Assembly (NCBI RefSeq): GCF_040538665.1
Contig: NZ_JBEWXT010000001.1
Coordinates: 2,010,501-2,074,500, forward strand
Direction of reading: 5' to 3'
Length of the DNA stretch: 64,000 bases
Origin: Aureibaculum sp. 2308TA14-22
Lineage (GTDB): Bacteria; Bacteroidota; Bacteroidia; Flavobacteriales; Flavobacteriaceae
Within the stretch, counting starts at the first letter, position 1. The number at the start of each line of letters is the position of its first letter. A program made the translations under genes and the position numbers. Shown here piece after piece: positions 7,873 to 16,672 of the stretch. The notes beneath the pieces were generated by a model. It did not search any database. It was not told the origin of the DNA and saw only the letters and a list, made by a program, of their open reading frames with translations.

Positions 7873-7960
7873 TTATCGTTTAATCTTCTTGATATATTTT
7901 TCAATCCGTTCGCTGTCAAGCAGGTGAGTAGATTCTTTACCCAATACTACTTCAAATTAA
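7873..7960 (-). pseudogene. Decayed 3' end of a C45-peptidase-like gene
   Basis: Read on the minus strand, this stretch encodes FEVVLGKESTHLLD, then SERIEKYIKKIKR, then a stop at 7873-7875. It aligns with the last residues of the intact gene that ends at 9645 (FKMALTKEITTVPD, RERIEKHIKKIERD). DNA such as TTTTTCAATCCG is also shared. Immediately upstream the frame meets stop codons and similarity ends, about 6 bases from the hydrolase stop at 7966. An AATCAGGTT stretch lies downstream of both copies. It looks like the remnant of a tandem duplicate whose body was lost or replaced. Confidence 0.65.
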
Positions 7961-7965
7961 AATAC

Positions 7966-9384
7966 TTACTTAAACACAATCAGGTTTGGTGTTTTTACAC
8001 AAGCATCATCCACCTTTTCCATTGGGTTATTCAAAAATGTTTTCGCCATTTGAAGAAAACAAGCATTCATTGGCACATGACCTTCCGACGGAAAAATGAT
8101 ATGGCTAACATTTTTTAATGATTTGGCTGCTTTTTCACCATTTGATGGTGGTGTTATCGGATCCCATGCTCCACTAACCAAAAGTGTTGGAATATCAGAA
8201 ACTACAGCATTCATTTCAGTGTTAGCATTACTTTCAGAAGGCCAATCTTTTAAAACCTCTGGATCTGAACCAAATAAACTTACTCCATTGGCTAAACTAG
8301 GAAACTTTTTTTCGTCAGCTGCAATCATATTTATATTGTTAAAACTACTTTCATCTTTTACATTTACTGACCAATAAGTAGCAACATTTATTAACCCCAA
8401 ACGAGCCGCAAAAGCTTGGATTGCTATTAAAACTGGTTTTGTATTTTCGTTTTTAAAAGCCATTATAAATGATGGAACCGCAGCAATGGTTTGTCTATTG
8501 TATAGCATTTGTTGTACAAGCAATAAAAAATCATGTTTGTTTATAATAAACTCATCACCGTCTATGGTAAAAGACGCTCCTTTACTATCTAATTGCTTGC
8601 AAACGGATTCAAAATTTTCTTTTAGATTTGGATAGTCGGTAGCACAATCTTTATCATTTTCACACGTATCAAATAGTATTTCTAATGATCGGTTTAAATT
8701 GGTGTAAATATTTTCATACAGTCTGGTTTCCAACGGAAATAGTCCTGAAAGAATAGATGATCTAATGCTTTTGGGATATAATTCCATATATTTTAAACCC
8801 AAACGGGTACCGTAAGAACCTCCAAAAAGATTAATCTGTGTATAGCCTAAATGCTGTCTTAGGGCTTCTAAGTCCATTGCACTTTGCGTAGTGCCAAATG
8901 CGGTTTTAAATGTGGGGGACTTTAATGCCGTTATGCAATCAGAACTTACAGTTAAAAGTGTTTCATCTTCTTGATCTAAGGAAATGTCCGCAGCCATAAC
9001 TTCTAAAAAAGATGCCCCTAAATTTGGACAAATGGCATTAGAAAAGCCAATACCTCTTTGATCGTACAAAATAAAGTCACGATCTGGGTCTAGTGCCAAA
9101 TTCCTAAATACATTCGCATAGGATAGTACATTACCGCCTGGCCCACCTTGAAGAAAAACAACAGGATCTTTTTTACGATTTTCTGACTTTGATTTAATAA
9201 CTATATATGCAATTTCTGTATTGCCGTCTTCTTTATTTTCCCAATTATTTGGAACTTCTACATAACCACATTGGTCATGTTCCGCAGTAATTTTTCCTTT
9301 AAACGTGCATTGGTGCTGCTCTTGAGATTGGCAGCTGAATACAAGAAAACCAAGTGAATAACAAAGGATGTATTTTAATTTCAT
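7966..9384 (-). CDS. Lipoprotein alpha/beta hydrolase, S33/tripeptidyl-aminopeptidase-like
   Basis: I chose the ATG at 9384, which gives a 472-residue protein with a type II signal (GFLVFSC, Cys18). The longer frame from 9459 begins MLKRVQHDV, which is translation of a dispersed palindrome and is spurious. Core motifs are the oxyanion segment FLQGGPGG at 78-84, DQRGIGFS at 108-115, the nucleophile elbow GGSYG with Ser190, an acid Asp408 in AWDPITPP and His436 in SEGHVP. This is the arrangement of proline-iminopeptidase and tripeptidyl-peptidase relatives that trim peptides outside the inner membrane. It stands alone next to the end of pigment cluster part A. Confidence 0.88.
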   Translation of the reverse strand: MKLKYILCYSLGFLVFSCQSQEQHQCTFKGKITAEHDQCGYVEVPNNWENKEDGNTEIAYIVIKSKSENRKKDPVVFLQGGPGGNVLSYANVFRNLALDPDRDFILYDQRGIGFSNAICPNLGASFLEVMAADISLDQEDETLLTVSSDCITALKSPTFKTAFGTTQSAMDLEALRQHLGYTQINLFGGSYGTRLGLKYMELYPKSIRSSILSGLFPLETRLYENIYTNLNRSLEILFDTCENDKDCATDYPNLKENFESVCKQLDSKGASFTIDGDEFIINKHDFLLLVQQMLYNRQTIAAVPSFIMAFKNENTKPVLIAIQAFAARLGLINVATYWSVNVKDESSFNNINMIAADEKKFPSLANGVSLFGSDPEVLKDWPSESNANTEMNAVVSDIPTLLVSGAWDPITPPSNGEKAAKSLKNVSHIIFPSEGHVPMNACFLQMAKTFLNNPMEKVDDACVKTPNLIVFK

Positions 9385-9438
9385 TTTGGAGATGTTATTA
9401 ATTTGAATATCCGTAAGTAGCAATAATATTGTTACGTC

Positions 9439-9459
9439 ATGCTGAACTCGTTTCAGCAT
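9439..9459. repeat. Dispersed palindrome, ATGCTGAA/TTCAGCAT hairpin
   Basis: Exact 8-bp arms at 9439-9446 and 9452-9459 enclose a 5-base loop. The unit reads as the common Bacteroidota repeat that translates to MLKRVQHD when mistaken for a gene start. It lies 55 bases upstream of the true hydrolase start at 9384. Confidence 0.6.
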
Positions 9460-9508
9460 CTCATAATTATTTAATATTCAGACATTTGTTAGGTAAGACC
9501 TTAAACAA

Positions 9509-9526
9509 TCCCGATAGCCATCGGGA
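9509..9526. repeat. Short dispersed palindrome TCCCGAT-AGCC-ATCGGGA
   Basis: Exact 7-bp arms at 9509-9515 and 9520-9526 with a 4-base loop. The motif belongs to a class of short palindromes scattered between genes in flavobacterial genomes. It sits in the 260-base spacer between the C45 gene end (9645) and the hydrolase start (9384), where it could also act as a transcript 3' hairpin. Nothing else in the spacer is supportable. Confidence 0.45.
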
Positions 9527-9644
9527 CACGGTGACGAACCGATTATGACACATTACGGACAATCAATTATTAATGAATTGCTTTGTAAAGTTAATGAATT
9601 TAGATGCTAACAATCAGGTTATTACATAAATTTAACTTTTACTA

Positions 9645-11315
9645 TTAATCCCTTTCAATTTTCTTGATGTGTTTTTCAATCCGCTCCCTATCCGGTACCG
9701 TAGTAATTTCTTTGGTTAATGCCATTTTAAATTCTTTAAAGGCACTAGCATCATAACCTTTTTCATAGTAATATTTTCCAATCAAATAGTAGCCCTCCCA
9801 ATAGTCAGGGTTTGTGGTTTTTAATTCATCTAACAATTCAGGACTTGCTTTGCCTTCGGCATCTATAATTGCCAACAATTCACGTCGTAATACGCGATAG
9901 CGTTCGTAATTTTTATAGGCTTGGGTTTGTACAAAATTATCTTGAGGTATGGTTAATTGTTCTTCAGAAATAGTTTCGTTAGCATTTTCAAACTTTTGAA
10001 ATACAGTATTTAAATCATAACTCACAAATTCACCCAATTGATACGGGTTTGTAGAAACCCATACTTTTAGTTTTTCGGGTTGAAATACAATTCCGTGATG
10101 TGCCAACAATTGGTTTAATGCTTTTTCGTTGCCATAGCCAATGTTTTTATCTTCTAGCCCTTTTGTGTTTCTTAATATGGTAACTGCTTTTTTGGGGTCA
10201 ATTTTTTCGTTTTCAGTGAGCAGTTCTTCCATACGCTCGTAACGGTATGCGGAATGGCTTTCGGCTTTATGTAGGATATTATTTTTATCATCAGCATACG
10301 CTTCGCTCTGAAAATGATTGGAACAAACCAGTTGGCTGGAATTCTCCACTCTATACACCCCAAAATTATTGGGCGAAACTTCAATGGTAACTGCTTTTTT
10401 ATCTTTAGCACTTCCAACTAATATGGCTTCTGAAACGAATACTTCTCGTTTTTTGGCAATGGCAATGGCCTCTTCAATATTGGAAGCGTATTGTAAAATT
10501 TCTCGCGTCAATAAGGATATGGGCGTTTTTGCCACCCATGGAATGTCCGATTTCCCGGCATTAATGGTAACCGTAAGGCCTTGATCGTTCATACCAGATA
10601 CCACACCAATCATTCCGCCCCAGGTCACAGACATAAATTTGTGCCCTTTATCAGGAGCTACAAATGCCACAATTTTTTCTTTGGCAAAGTCGTCCCCTGC
10701 ATAAAAATCGAAATTACGTGCAATTAATAGTCCACCGTCTGATGACTTATCATCCCAAACGGCAAAAGAAGAACAGCCCACCAGCATTAAATCTTTTAGA
10801 GCGTGACCTATATCATGTGCACCGTGCAAATACAAGCTCCGTAAATAATCATCAGCTACATAGTCGTAATCGTCTCCTGCAAAACGAGATACGCCATAGA
10901 TTTCTGTTTTGTATTCATCATCAATATGTAAAAAGAGCTTACGGTTATACCAAGCCAAAAATTTTCGCAATAGTGTTTGTTTAAACTCAGAAGGAACTAT
11001 CTCAGTAATTTTTGAGAAAAATATATTTTCTTGCCGTTGTAGTAATTCTTTGGTAAGACTGCCATTAACCAAACCACGTTCTAGTGGATCTCCTTTTATA
11101 TACAATTCCCAGAGTCCGTGTTGGTTTTTACGCAATTGGTTTTTACCTACTGTAAAAGTAGAATCGTTAAGTTGTATCCTTTTGGGAATTGTATTTGTGT
11201 ACCCTTCTAGTTTAGGTTGGTGATTGAGCGATTTTTTTACGCCGCAGGAGGTTAATAGGAGCAGTAACCCTATTAGCGTTAGTAGTTGGTGTTTTAAGTT
11301 GACCCCTCCGTCCAT
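9645..11315 (-). CDS. C45-family Ntn-hydrolase lipoprotein (acyl-CoA:6-APA acyltransferase-like) with TPR tail
   Basis: The protein has 556 residues. A lipoprotein-like signal ends in LLTSC (Cys24). The Ntn-hydrolase motif MLVGCSSFAVWD places the nucleophile at Cys181, followed by GGLLIARNFDFYAGDD and WGGMIGVVSGMNDQGLTVTINAG, the order of the C45 (AAT-like) family. A helical repeat of TPR type occupies about 505-545. Family members move or hydrolyse acyl groups on amides. As the last gene of flexirubin cluster part A it may act on the pigment or its lipid partner in the envelope; this is inferred from position only. A broken second copy of its 3' end lies at 7873-7960. Confidence 0.82.
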   Translation of the reverse strand: MDGGVNLKHQLLTLIGLLLLLTSCGVKKSLNHQPKLEGYTNTIPKRIQLNDSTFTVGKNQLRKNQHGLWELYIKGDPLERGLVNGSLTKELLQRQENIFFSKITEIVPSEFKQTLLRKFLAWYNRKLFLHIDDEYKTEIYGVSRFAGDDYDYVADDYLRSLYLHGAHDIGHALKDLMLVGCSSFAVWDDKSSDGGLLIARNFDFYAGDDFAKEKIVAFVAPDKGHKFMSVTWGGMIGVVSGMNDQGLTVTINAGKSDIPWVAKTPISLLTREILQYASNIEEAIAIAKKREVFVSEAILVGSAKDKKAVTIEVSPNNFGVYRVENSSQLVCSNHFQSEAYADDKNNILHKAESHSAYRYERMEELLTENEKIDPKKAVTILRNTKGLEDKNIGYGNEKALNQLLAHHGIVFQPEKLKVWVSTNPYQLGEFVSYDLNTVFQKFENANETISEEQLTIPQDNFVQTQAYKNYERYRVLRRELLAIIDAEGKASPELLDELKTTNPDYWEGYYLIGKYYYEKGYDASAFKEFKMALTKEITTVPDRERIEKHIKKIERD

Positions 11316-11352
11316 TGTGTTTATTACTAAATATAATATTTCTAACTGGACA

Positions 11353-11374
11353 CCTCCCCTTAATCAAGGGGAGG
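11353..11374. repeat. Perfect hairpin CCTCCCCTT-AATC-AAGGGGAGG
   Basis: Nine-bp arms at 11353-11361 and 11366-11374 in the 150-base gap between the CrtI-like gene and the C45 gene. It is GC-rich in an AT-rich setting and matches a widespread class of dispersed flavobacterial repeats; a partial relative is at 30711-30763. In a transcript it would make a strong stem and might reduce read-through into the C45 gene. Confidence 0.55.
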
Positions 11375-11465
11375 AGCTTTGTTTAATGCTCTGATTGCTA
11401 TTTATTTTTACATCAAAAGCCTTTATCGCTCCTGTCTTTATTCTTACCTCTTGCCGTCCTGACTC

Positions 11466-12992
11466 TCAATTTTCGTTTGCCTTGACAATCTTATCTATCA
11501 AATATTCTCTTCCTACAATTTCAGAGCAGGTTAATACCGCACTGATGGTTACGCCTAAAATACCATGCATGTTTAGACTTTGTCCTGTTAAAAATAGATT
11601 TTTTAATCGTGTTTTTGGTGATAAAAATGATTTCATAGGATTATTGGCATCTTTTACATAACCATACATAGAACCTCTATTGACACCAATATAATCTCGA
11701 TAAGACAATGGTGTTGACGCATAAATAGATTGAATACAATCTCTAATGTTTGGGAATTTTTTTTCCAATTCTACCAACATCAATTCAATTTTATCAGCTT
11801 TGAATCCTTCGTATGTTTGACCCCGCTCCCCTTTTTCTGCTACCGTATTAAACGTAGTATCCCATTGCTCAACTTCGTCGTAATTCATATAGGTAATGGC
11901 GGTCATATTTTCTGCCCATTCATCTTGGTTTTGTTTTGTACTCATTGACACCATATAGCCTTCTGGCCAGCTTTTTTCGTCATAATCTGCAGCCGTCCAT
12001 ACTTTTTTATAATCTTTAAAATGATAATAATTATAATTAATGTATTTGAATGTTTTTGGCTTAAAAACAATATACACACTAAAGGCAGAAATTACACTTT
12101 CTATATTTGAAATACGATTAGTATAGGACTTACGAAGCCTGTTGTCACCCAACATCTTAATAGTATGTTTAGGTTCGATATTGGAAATAAACAAATCACC
12201 CCTAATCTCATTTCCTTCTTTGGTAATAACTGAAACCAGTTTTTCATCTTCAAAGCCAAACGAAGTAACTTCACTACGCTTATAAGCTTCACCTCCAAAT
12301 TCCTTCAATTTTCTGATTAGTAATTTTGCAATCTGACTTCCGCCGTTAATACAACGATAAGAGCTTTGTATATAAGAATTTACCGACAAGGCGTGGACGT
12401 AAAAAGGTGTTTTGTCTTTATCACCAGCATATAAGAAATTAGAACCTACCAAAACCGATTTTAGTTTTTCATTTTCAGTAATACTATCTAAAAAATCGCT
12501 TATTTTTAGGCTTAACAAAGCGGTGTTGCTATAATATGTGTCTCCGATTTCAATATTATATAAGGGAAAGCTATTGCAGGTTTCTCTGATTTTATCACAA
12601 TATTTTTGAATAGCTTCGGCTTCATCAGGAAACTTTTTAGTCAATAAGGTTGCAAAATTATCATAACCTTGTGCATGAGGATATTCAATAGTGTCATTAT
12701 CAAATGTGATGACATCGTATTGATTTTCGTCCATTTTTTTCAATTTTAGGTCATCCATGATTCCTAAATAATTGAAATAGCGATATAGGTTTTGACCTTT
12801 GTCCAATCCACCGATATAATGTACGCCCGTATCAAAAACACTTTTATCTCTAGAAAAAATCTGTAAATTTCCGCCGTATTGATTGTTTTTTTCCAACACA
12901 CAAACACTTAACCCTTCACGAGCCAAAATGTTAGCCGAAACCAATCCGCCCAAACCACTTCCAATAATTACAACATCGTATTTTTCCTTCAT
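11466..12992 (-). CDS. CrtI/phytoene-desaturase-like FAD oxidoreductase of the pigment cluster
   Basis: The 508-residue protein has an N-terminal FAD-binding Rossmann motif (YDVVIIGSGLGGLVSANILA, Gly11-x-Gly13-x-x-Gly16). An E-rich beta2 segment and YGGNLQIF follow, then the C-terminal FAD segment FLTGQSLNMHGILGVTISA of the CrtI/retinol-saturase group. In flexirubin-type clusters such enzymes are candidates for acting on the polyene chain or its end groups; the precise reaction is not known to me. Its ATG overlaps the stop of the MMPL fusion gene by 4 bases (12989-12992), showing translational coupling. Confidence 0.85.
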   Translation of the reverse strand: MKEKYDVVIIGSGLGGLVSANILAREGLSVCVLEKNNQYGGNLQIFSRDKSVFDTGVHYIGGLDKGQNLYRYFNYLGIMDDLKLKKMDENQYDVITFDNDTIEYPHAQGYDNFATLLTKKFPDEAEAIQKYCDKIRETCNSFPLYNIEIGDTYYSNTALLSLKISDFLDSITENEKLKSVLVGSNFLYAGDKDKTPFYVHALSVNSYIQSSYRCINGGSQIAKLLIRKLKEFGGEAYKRSEVTSFGFEDEKLVSVITKEGNEIRGDLFISNIEPKHTIKMLGDNRLRKSYTNRISNIESVISAFSVYIVFKPKTFKYINYNYYHFKDYKKVWTAADYDEKSWPEGYMVSMSTKQNQDEWAENMTAITYMNYDEVEQWDTTFNTVAEKGERGQTYEGFKADKIELMLVELEKKFPNIRDCIQSIYASTPLSYRDYIGVNRGSMYGYVKDANNPMKSFLSPKTRLKNLFLTGQSLNMHGILGVTISAVLTCSEIVGREYLIDKIVKANEN

Positions 12993-15900
12993 TTTGATAA
13001 TTGGGTAACGGATTCTCCTTGACTTATTACTTGATAACCTTTTTGGATAAACTCTTCCAGTAGATGTTCATTTTTAATCAAAAGAATAGTATTTATCTGT
13101 AAAGCTACGATTTTTTTAAGTTGTGATTTATTGCTAAAATCGGCTGAAATAATCAAAAAATCGGCTTTTTCGGTCAAAATTTGCTCAAAATCGTCCAAAT
13201 ATTCCACTTTTTTGTGCATTGTGGTATAACAGTTTTTTGCTATTGTCCTTTTCTCATCATCTTCATTATAAGTTATGATTTTTCTGTCTAAAAATCGTGA
13301 AACTAATAAAATATCAAGCTGTCCATAATCGTCTGCAACATGTGCAATGCTAGTTTTGGCAGGTAACCAATCGGATAGCTCTTTATAAATCAATTTGTTA
13401 ACAGAAAAATCATTCTTTACAATATTAATAAGGTCCGCACCTTTATAACAATAATTATTTAGTAAAATATCCTTGAAATAGTTTTCATTTTCAATAGAGT
13501 CCCTAACTTTTTGGAATTCCTGTTTGTAAAATGCTCCTATTTTTTTGGTACGTTCTCGACCCTCAGTACCAAAAGATTCATCATCGTAAGAAATCCGTTT
13601 ACCGACCACTACGGTTAAGCTACCATCATAAATAATAAAATCGCGTTTGGGCAATACTTCGGCATTGCCGTGCAAATACAAAGGCAAAATATCCAACTTT
13701 AATTGTTCGGCCAAAAAGAATGCTCCTTTATGGAAGCGACCAATTTTATTGGTAAACGATCTTCTGGCTTCTGGAAAAACAACCAAGCAATAGCCTTGTC
13801 GAATTTTCTCTTCCAAATGCTCTAAACTACCGTCAACACCACTAGAAACAGGATAGAATCCTGCTACTTTGGCTAATAAACCAAAAATAGGCGATTTATA
13901 CACCCAATCATTCACCAAATAAATCACGTTAGGAGTTGCCATTCCGATAGTCAGTGTATCTAAAAATGAAGAATGGTTGGAAATGATAATTGCTGGTTTT
14001 TCAAAAGTTTCATCATGTGGATTCACAACCTCTTTCTTTACAAAGGGGTTACCATATAAAGTAGCCGTTACCATTTTAGCCATGGTGTTGTGCAACCACT
14101 TCATCTTTCTCTTTTTGGAAAATGGTAAAATAGGTAAAATAGTGATGCTGAAAAGCGATAACAGCATTCCCCCAAGACCATAAAAAGCAAACAGCAACAT
14201 AGCATGCAAAAAAGTTCTAATCCGTAAGGGAGCTATACCTTTTTTAGTCCGCCATCCAATAAAAAAATTAAACAACAAAGGTTGAATAGTAAAAGCAATT
14301 AAGACCGCCGATAAAATACCAATAATGGAAACAGCAGAAATAGATTTTAACGCTGGGTGCTTTGCCATTATTAAAACGCCAACTCCTAAAATTGTGGTAA
14401 TTACCGACAGTAAAATTGAAGTTTTATACGTTGGCAATTCGTTGATACCATATTTGTGTTTCTTCAACAAACCATTGGTGATAAAGATGCTGTAATCCAC
14501 TCCTAACCCAAATATAAAAGTGGATATAATTACATTAAAAATATTGAAGTGAATATTAAACAAGCCCATAACACCAATAGTAATTATCCATGTTAAGGCT
14601 ATTGGAACGATTGTGATAAGCGTTAGTTCAATGCTTCTATAAAAAATAAATAAAATAAGTACCACCGCCAGCAAAGAGTACCCAATCAGCTTATTAAAAT
14701 CATCTTTTAGACTTCCTAAAAAAGTTTCATTCATATGCTGTCGGTCAATAACGACAGTTTGAGGCAAGTTATCTAACTTATTAACTACTTTATCTAAGTT
14801 TTGATCATCTACTTTTACCATTGAAACTACGGTAGCGAAATTGTTATCAACCGAAATAAACTCCTCTAAAAACAATGAATTTAATTGCTTATAATCTTGT
14901 AGCGTTATGGTAGAAAAATCACTTTCTAACTTATCATAAAACTGTTTAAAAGTCGTCGGTTTAAATCCAACCATATTACCACTTGCAATTAGGTTTTCTT
15001 TTACAGTTTGTTTTCTATCGACAGTCCAAAATTCGTCCCATTTTTGTATTTTTTTATCTTGTAGTTCATTAGAAAGCACCAAAGAGCCTACTGAACTAAA
15101 ACTTAAGATACTATCAGATAGCTTTAATTCATTCAGGTTGTTATAAATATTTTCATTACTAAGCAAAGCATCATTCACCGAATTTCCATAAGCCGTTACG
15201 TAAATGGATTTAGAAGCCATATTCATTAATCCATCCAACTTTTTTTCTGTATTTTTTAAGGCTTTGGATTGATAATTCATTTTAGAAATATCCTGATCAA
15301 AAATCACATTTCGATAGGTAAAAAGACTGATTAGAAAAATAAGTATTAAACTACCAATGAGTATTTTATTATGATGAAAACGATAACCCGCTATTTTATC
15401 AATAAACGTATTTTTAGTTTTGGAATTTTCACTTTTAAATCGGTACAATTGCGGAATTAACAACAGGGCAAAAACAGAGGCACTAACCACGCTTACCGAA
15501 GCGAAAATCCCTAAATCATTTAATGCTTCTGATTTTAAAAATAACAAACATAAAAACGCAATTGCCGTAGTAATGGAACTCATTAATATGGGTTTGGCTA
15601 CGTCTTTATACAATTGTTTTTCATTAGTATTATTTTTGTAATGGGTTAGAATGTGCAAGGCGTAATCTAAAGTTATACCCAATAAAACAGATCCGATACC
15701 CAAGGAAATAGCAGAAATTTGACCTTTAACCAAATACAATACACTAACCGCTACTAATGCACCAAAAACTGTTGGGAGAAAAAGAATAATCGGAATCAAT
15801 ACTTTTCTATAAAAGAAAATAAGTATCAACACCAAAATAGTCAAAGCTATGCTTATGGTAATCTGTACGTCGCTCTTAATTTGATTGGCATTGGCAACCG

Positions 15901-16672
15901 CAATGACCGTAGAGCCGTAATATTCACTAGCAACTTTTGATTCGTATTTTTGATTTAGACTTTCTTGAACCCCATATAATTGTTCAACAAATTGGGTGTT
16001 ATCTGCCGTTTCATTGGCCGCTAATTGTGGCACAATAAATAACAAAAGGTTTTTGTGGTCTTTGCTGACCAAAAAACCATTGTAGATTTCAAAATTATCT
16101 TCAACTTTTAATTGTTCTAGTTTTTTTAAACCTAAAAAAGTAAGCCCTAACGGATCTTTTAAAATGGTTTCTTTGGCAATAAGTCCTGTTGGTGAAACCA
16201 GTGTTTTATAATTAGATTGGGTAACTTGCTGAATGCTATCTTGTTGCAAACGACTTTCAATATTCTGATAATCAGATTCATCTAAAAACAAGGGCAAGTT
16301 TTGATAAATAAAATCTAAGGTTTTATCGATATCATCATCAGCAATTCTTCCTTGAATTTCTTTAATATAATCGCCACTTTGTAGCTGTACGCTATCTATA
16401 AATTCACTAGCATAATTAGTTAAGTCGTTAGCATTAGCTTCTTTTTTTGCTTCTAAATACACTATTATTTTATCGGCAAAATTTACGTTTTGGAGTACCT
16501 TATTAGTAATATCAGATTTCTCGGAATTAGGAATCAATTTCGTAATATCTTCCTCAAATTGCAATTTAGAAGCTAAAAACCCTAACAAAAACAATAAAAG
16601 TAAAAAGAAGGTAGCAAATAAAGCTTTCCGCTTTTGAAATAACTGGTATAGCTGATAAAAGAATTTATCCAT
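12989..16672 (-). CDS. MMPL/RND-type lipid exporter fused to a PlsC acyltransferase and a C-terminal Rossmann-like domain
   Basis: The protein has 1227 residues. Residues 1-840 form a two-fold MMPL transporter: an N-terminal TM helix, large periplasmic loops, and TM bundles containing GITLDYALH near 335 and GLGVDYSIF near 727, whose Asp residues fit the proton relay. Residues about 850-1065 are a PlsC-type acyltransferase with NHSSFLD (H-x4-D, near 898-903) and FPEARR near 961. Residues about 1070-1227 look like a Rossmann fold (ADDYGQLDILLVSRFLDRKIITYNEDD), possibly a degenerate methyltransferase. The fusion couples acyl transfer with export and suits a pigment lipid destined for the outer membrane. 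It overlaps both neighbours (8 and 4 bases). Confidence 0.88.
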   Translation of the reverse strand: MDKFFYQLYQLFQKRKALFATFFLLLLFLLGFLASKLQFEEDITKLIPNSEKSDITNKVLQNVNFADKIIVYLEAKKEANANDLTNYASEFIDSVQLQSGDYIKEIQGRIADDDIDKTLDFIYQNLPLFLDESDYQNIESRLQQDSIQQVTQSNYKTLVSPTGLIAKETILKDPLGLTFLGLKKLEQLKVEDNFEIYNGFLVSKDHKNLLLFIVPQLAANETADNTQFVEQLYGVQESLNQKYESKVASEYYGSTVIAVANANQIKSDVQITISIALTILVLILIFFYRKVLIPIILFLPTVFGALVAVSVLYLVKGQISAISLGIGSVLLGITLDYALHILTHYKNNTNEKQLYKDVAKPILMSSITTAIAFLCLLFLKSEALNDLGIFASVSVVSASVFALLLIPQLYRFKSENSKTKNTFIDKIAGYRFHHNKILIGSLILIFLISLFTYRNVIFDQDISKMNYQSKALKNTEKKLDGLMNMASKSIYVTAYGNSVNDALLSNENIYNNLNELKLSDSILSFSSVGSLVLSNELQDKKIQKWDEFWTVDRKQTVKENLIASGNMVGFKPTTFKQFYDKLESDFSTITLQDYKQLNSLFLEEFISVDNNFATVVSMVKVDDQNLDKVVNKLDNLPQTVVIDRQHMNETFLGSLKDDFNKLIGYSLLAVVLILFIFYRSIELTLITIVPIALTWIITIGVMGLFNIHFNIFNVIISTFIFGLGVDYSIFITNGLLKKHKYGINELPTYKTSILLSVITTILGVGVLIMAKHPALKSISAVSIIGILSAVLIAFTIQPLLFNFFIGWRTKKGIAPLRIRTFLHAMLLFAFYGLGGMLLSLFSITILPILPFSKKRKMKWLHNTMAKMVTATLYGNPFVKKEVVNPHDETFEKPAIIISNHSSFLDTLTIGMATPNVIYLVNDWVYKSPIFGLLAKVAGFYPVSSGVDGSLEHLEEKIRQGYCLVVFPEARRSFTNKIGRFHKGAFFLAEQLKLDILPLYLHGNAEVLPKRDFIIYDGSLTVVVGKRISYDDESFGTEGRERTKKIGAFYKQEFQKVRDSIENENYFKDILLNNYCYKGADLINIVKNDFSVNKLIYKELSDWLPAKTSIAHVADDYGQLDILLVSRFLDRKIITYNEDDEKRTIAKNCYTTMHKKVEYLDDFEQILTEKADFLIISADFSNKSQLKKIVALQINTILLIKNEHLLEEFIQKGYQVISQGESVTQLSK

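Noticed and set aside
9385-9459. A longer N-terminus for the alpha/beta hydrolase starting MLKRVQHDV
   Set aside because: The extra codons translate a dispersed palindromic repeat (9439-9459); the signal peptide begins at the ATG at 9384.
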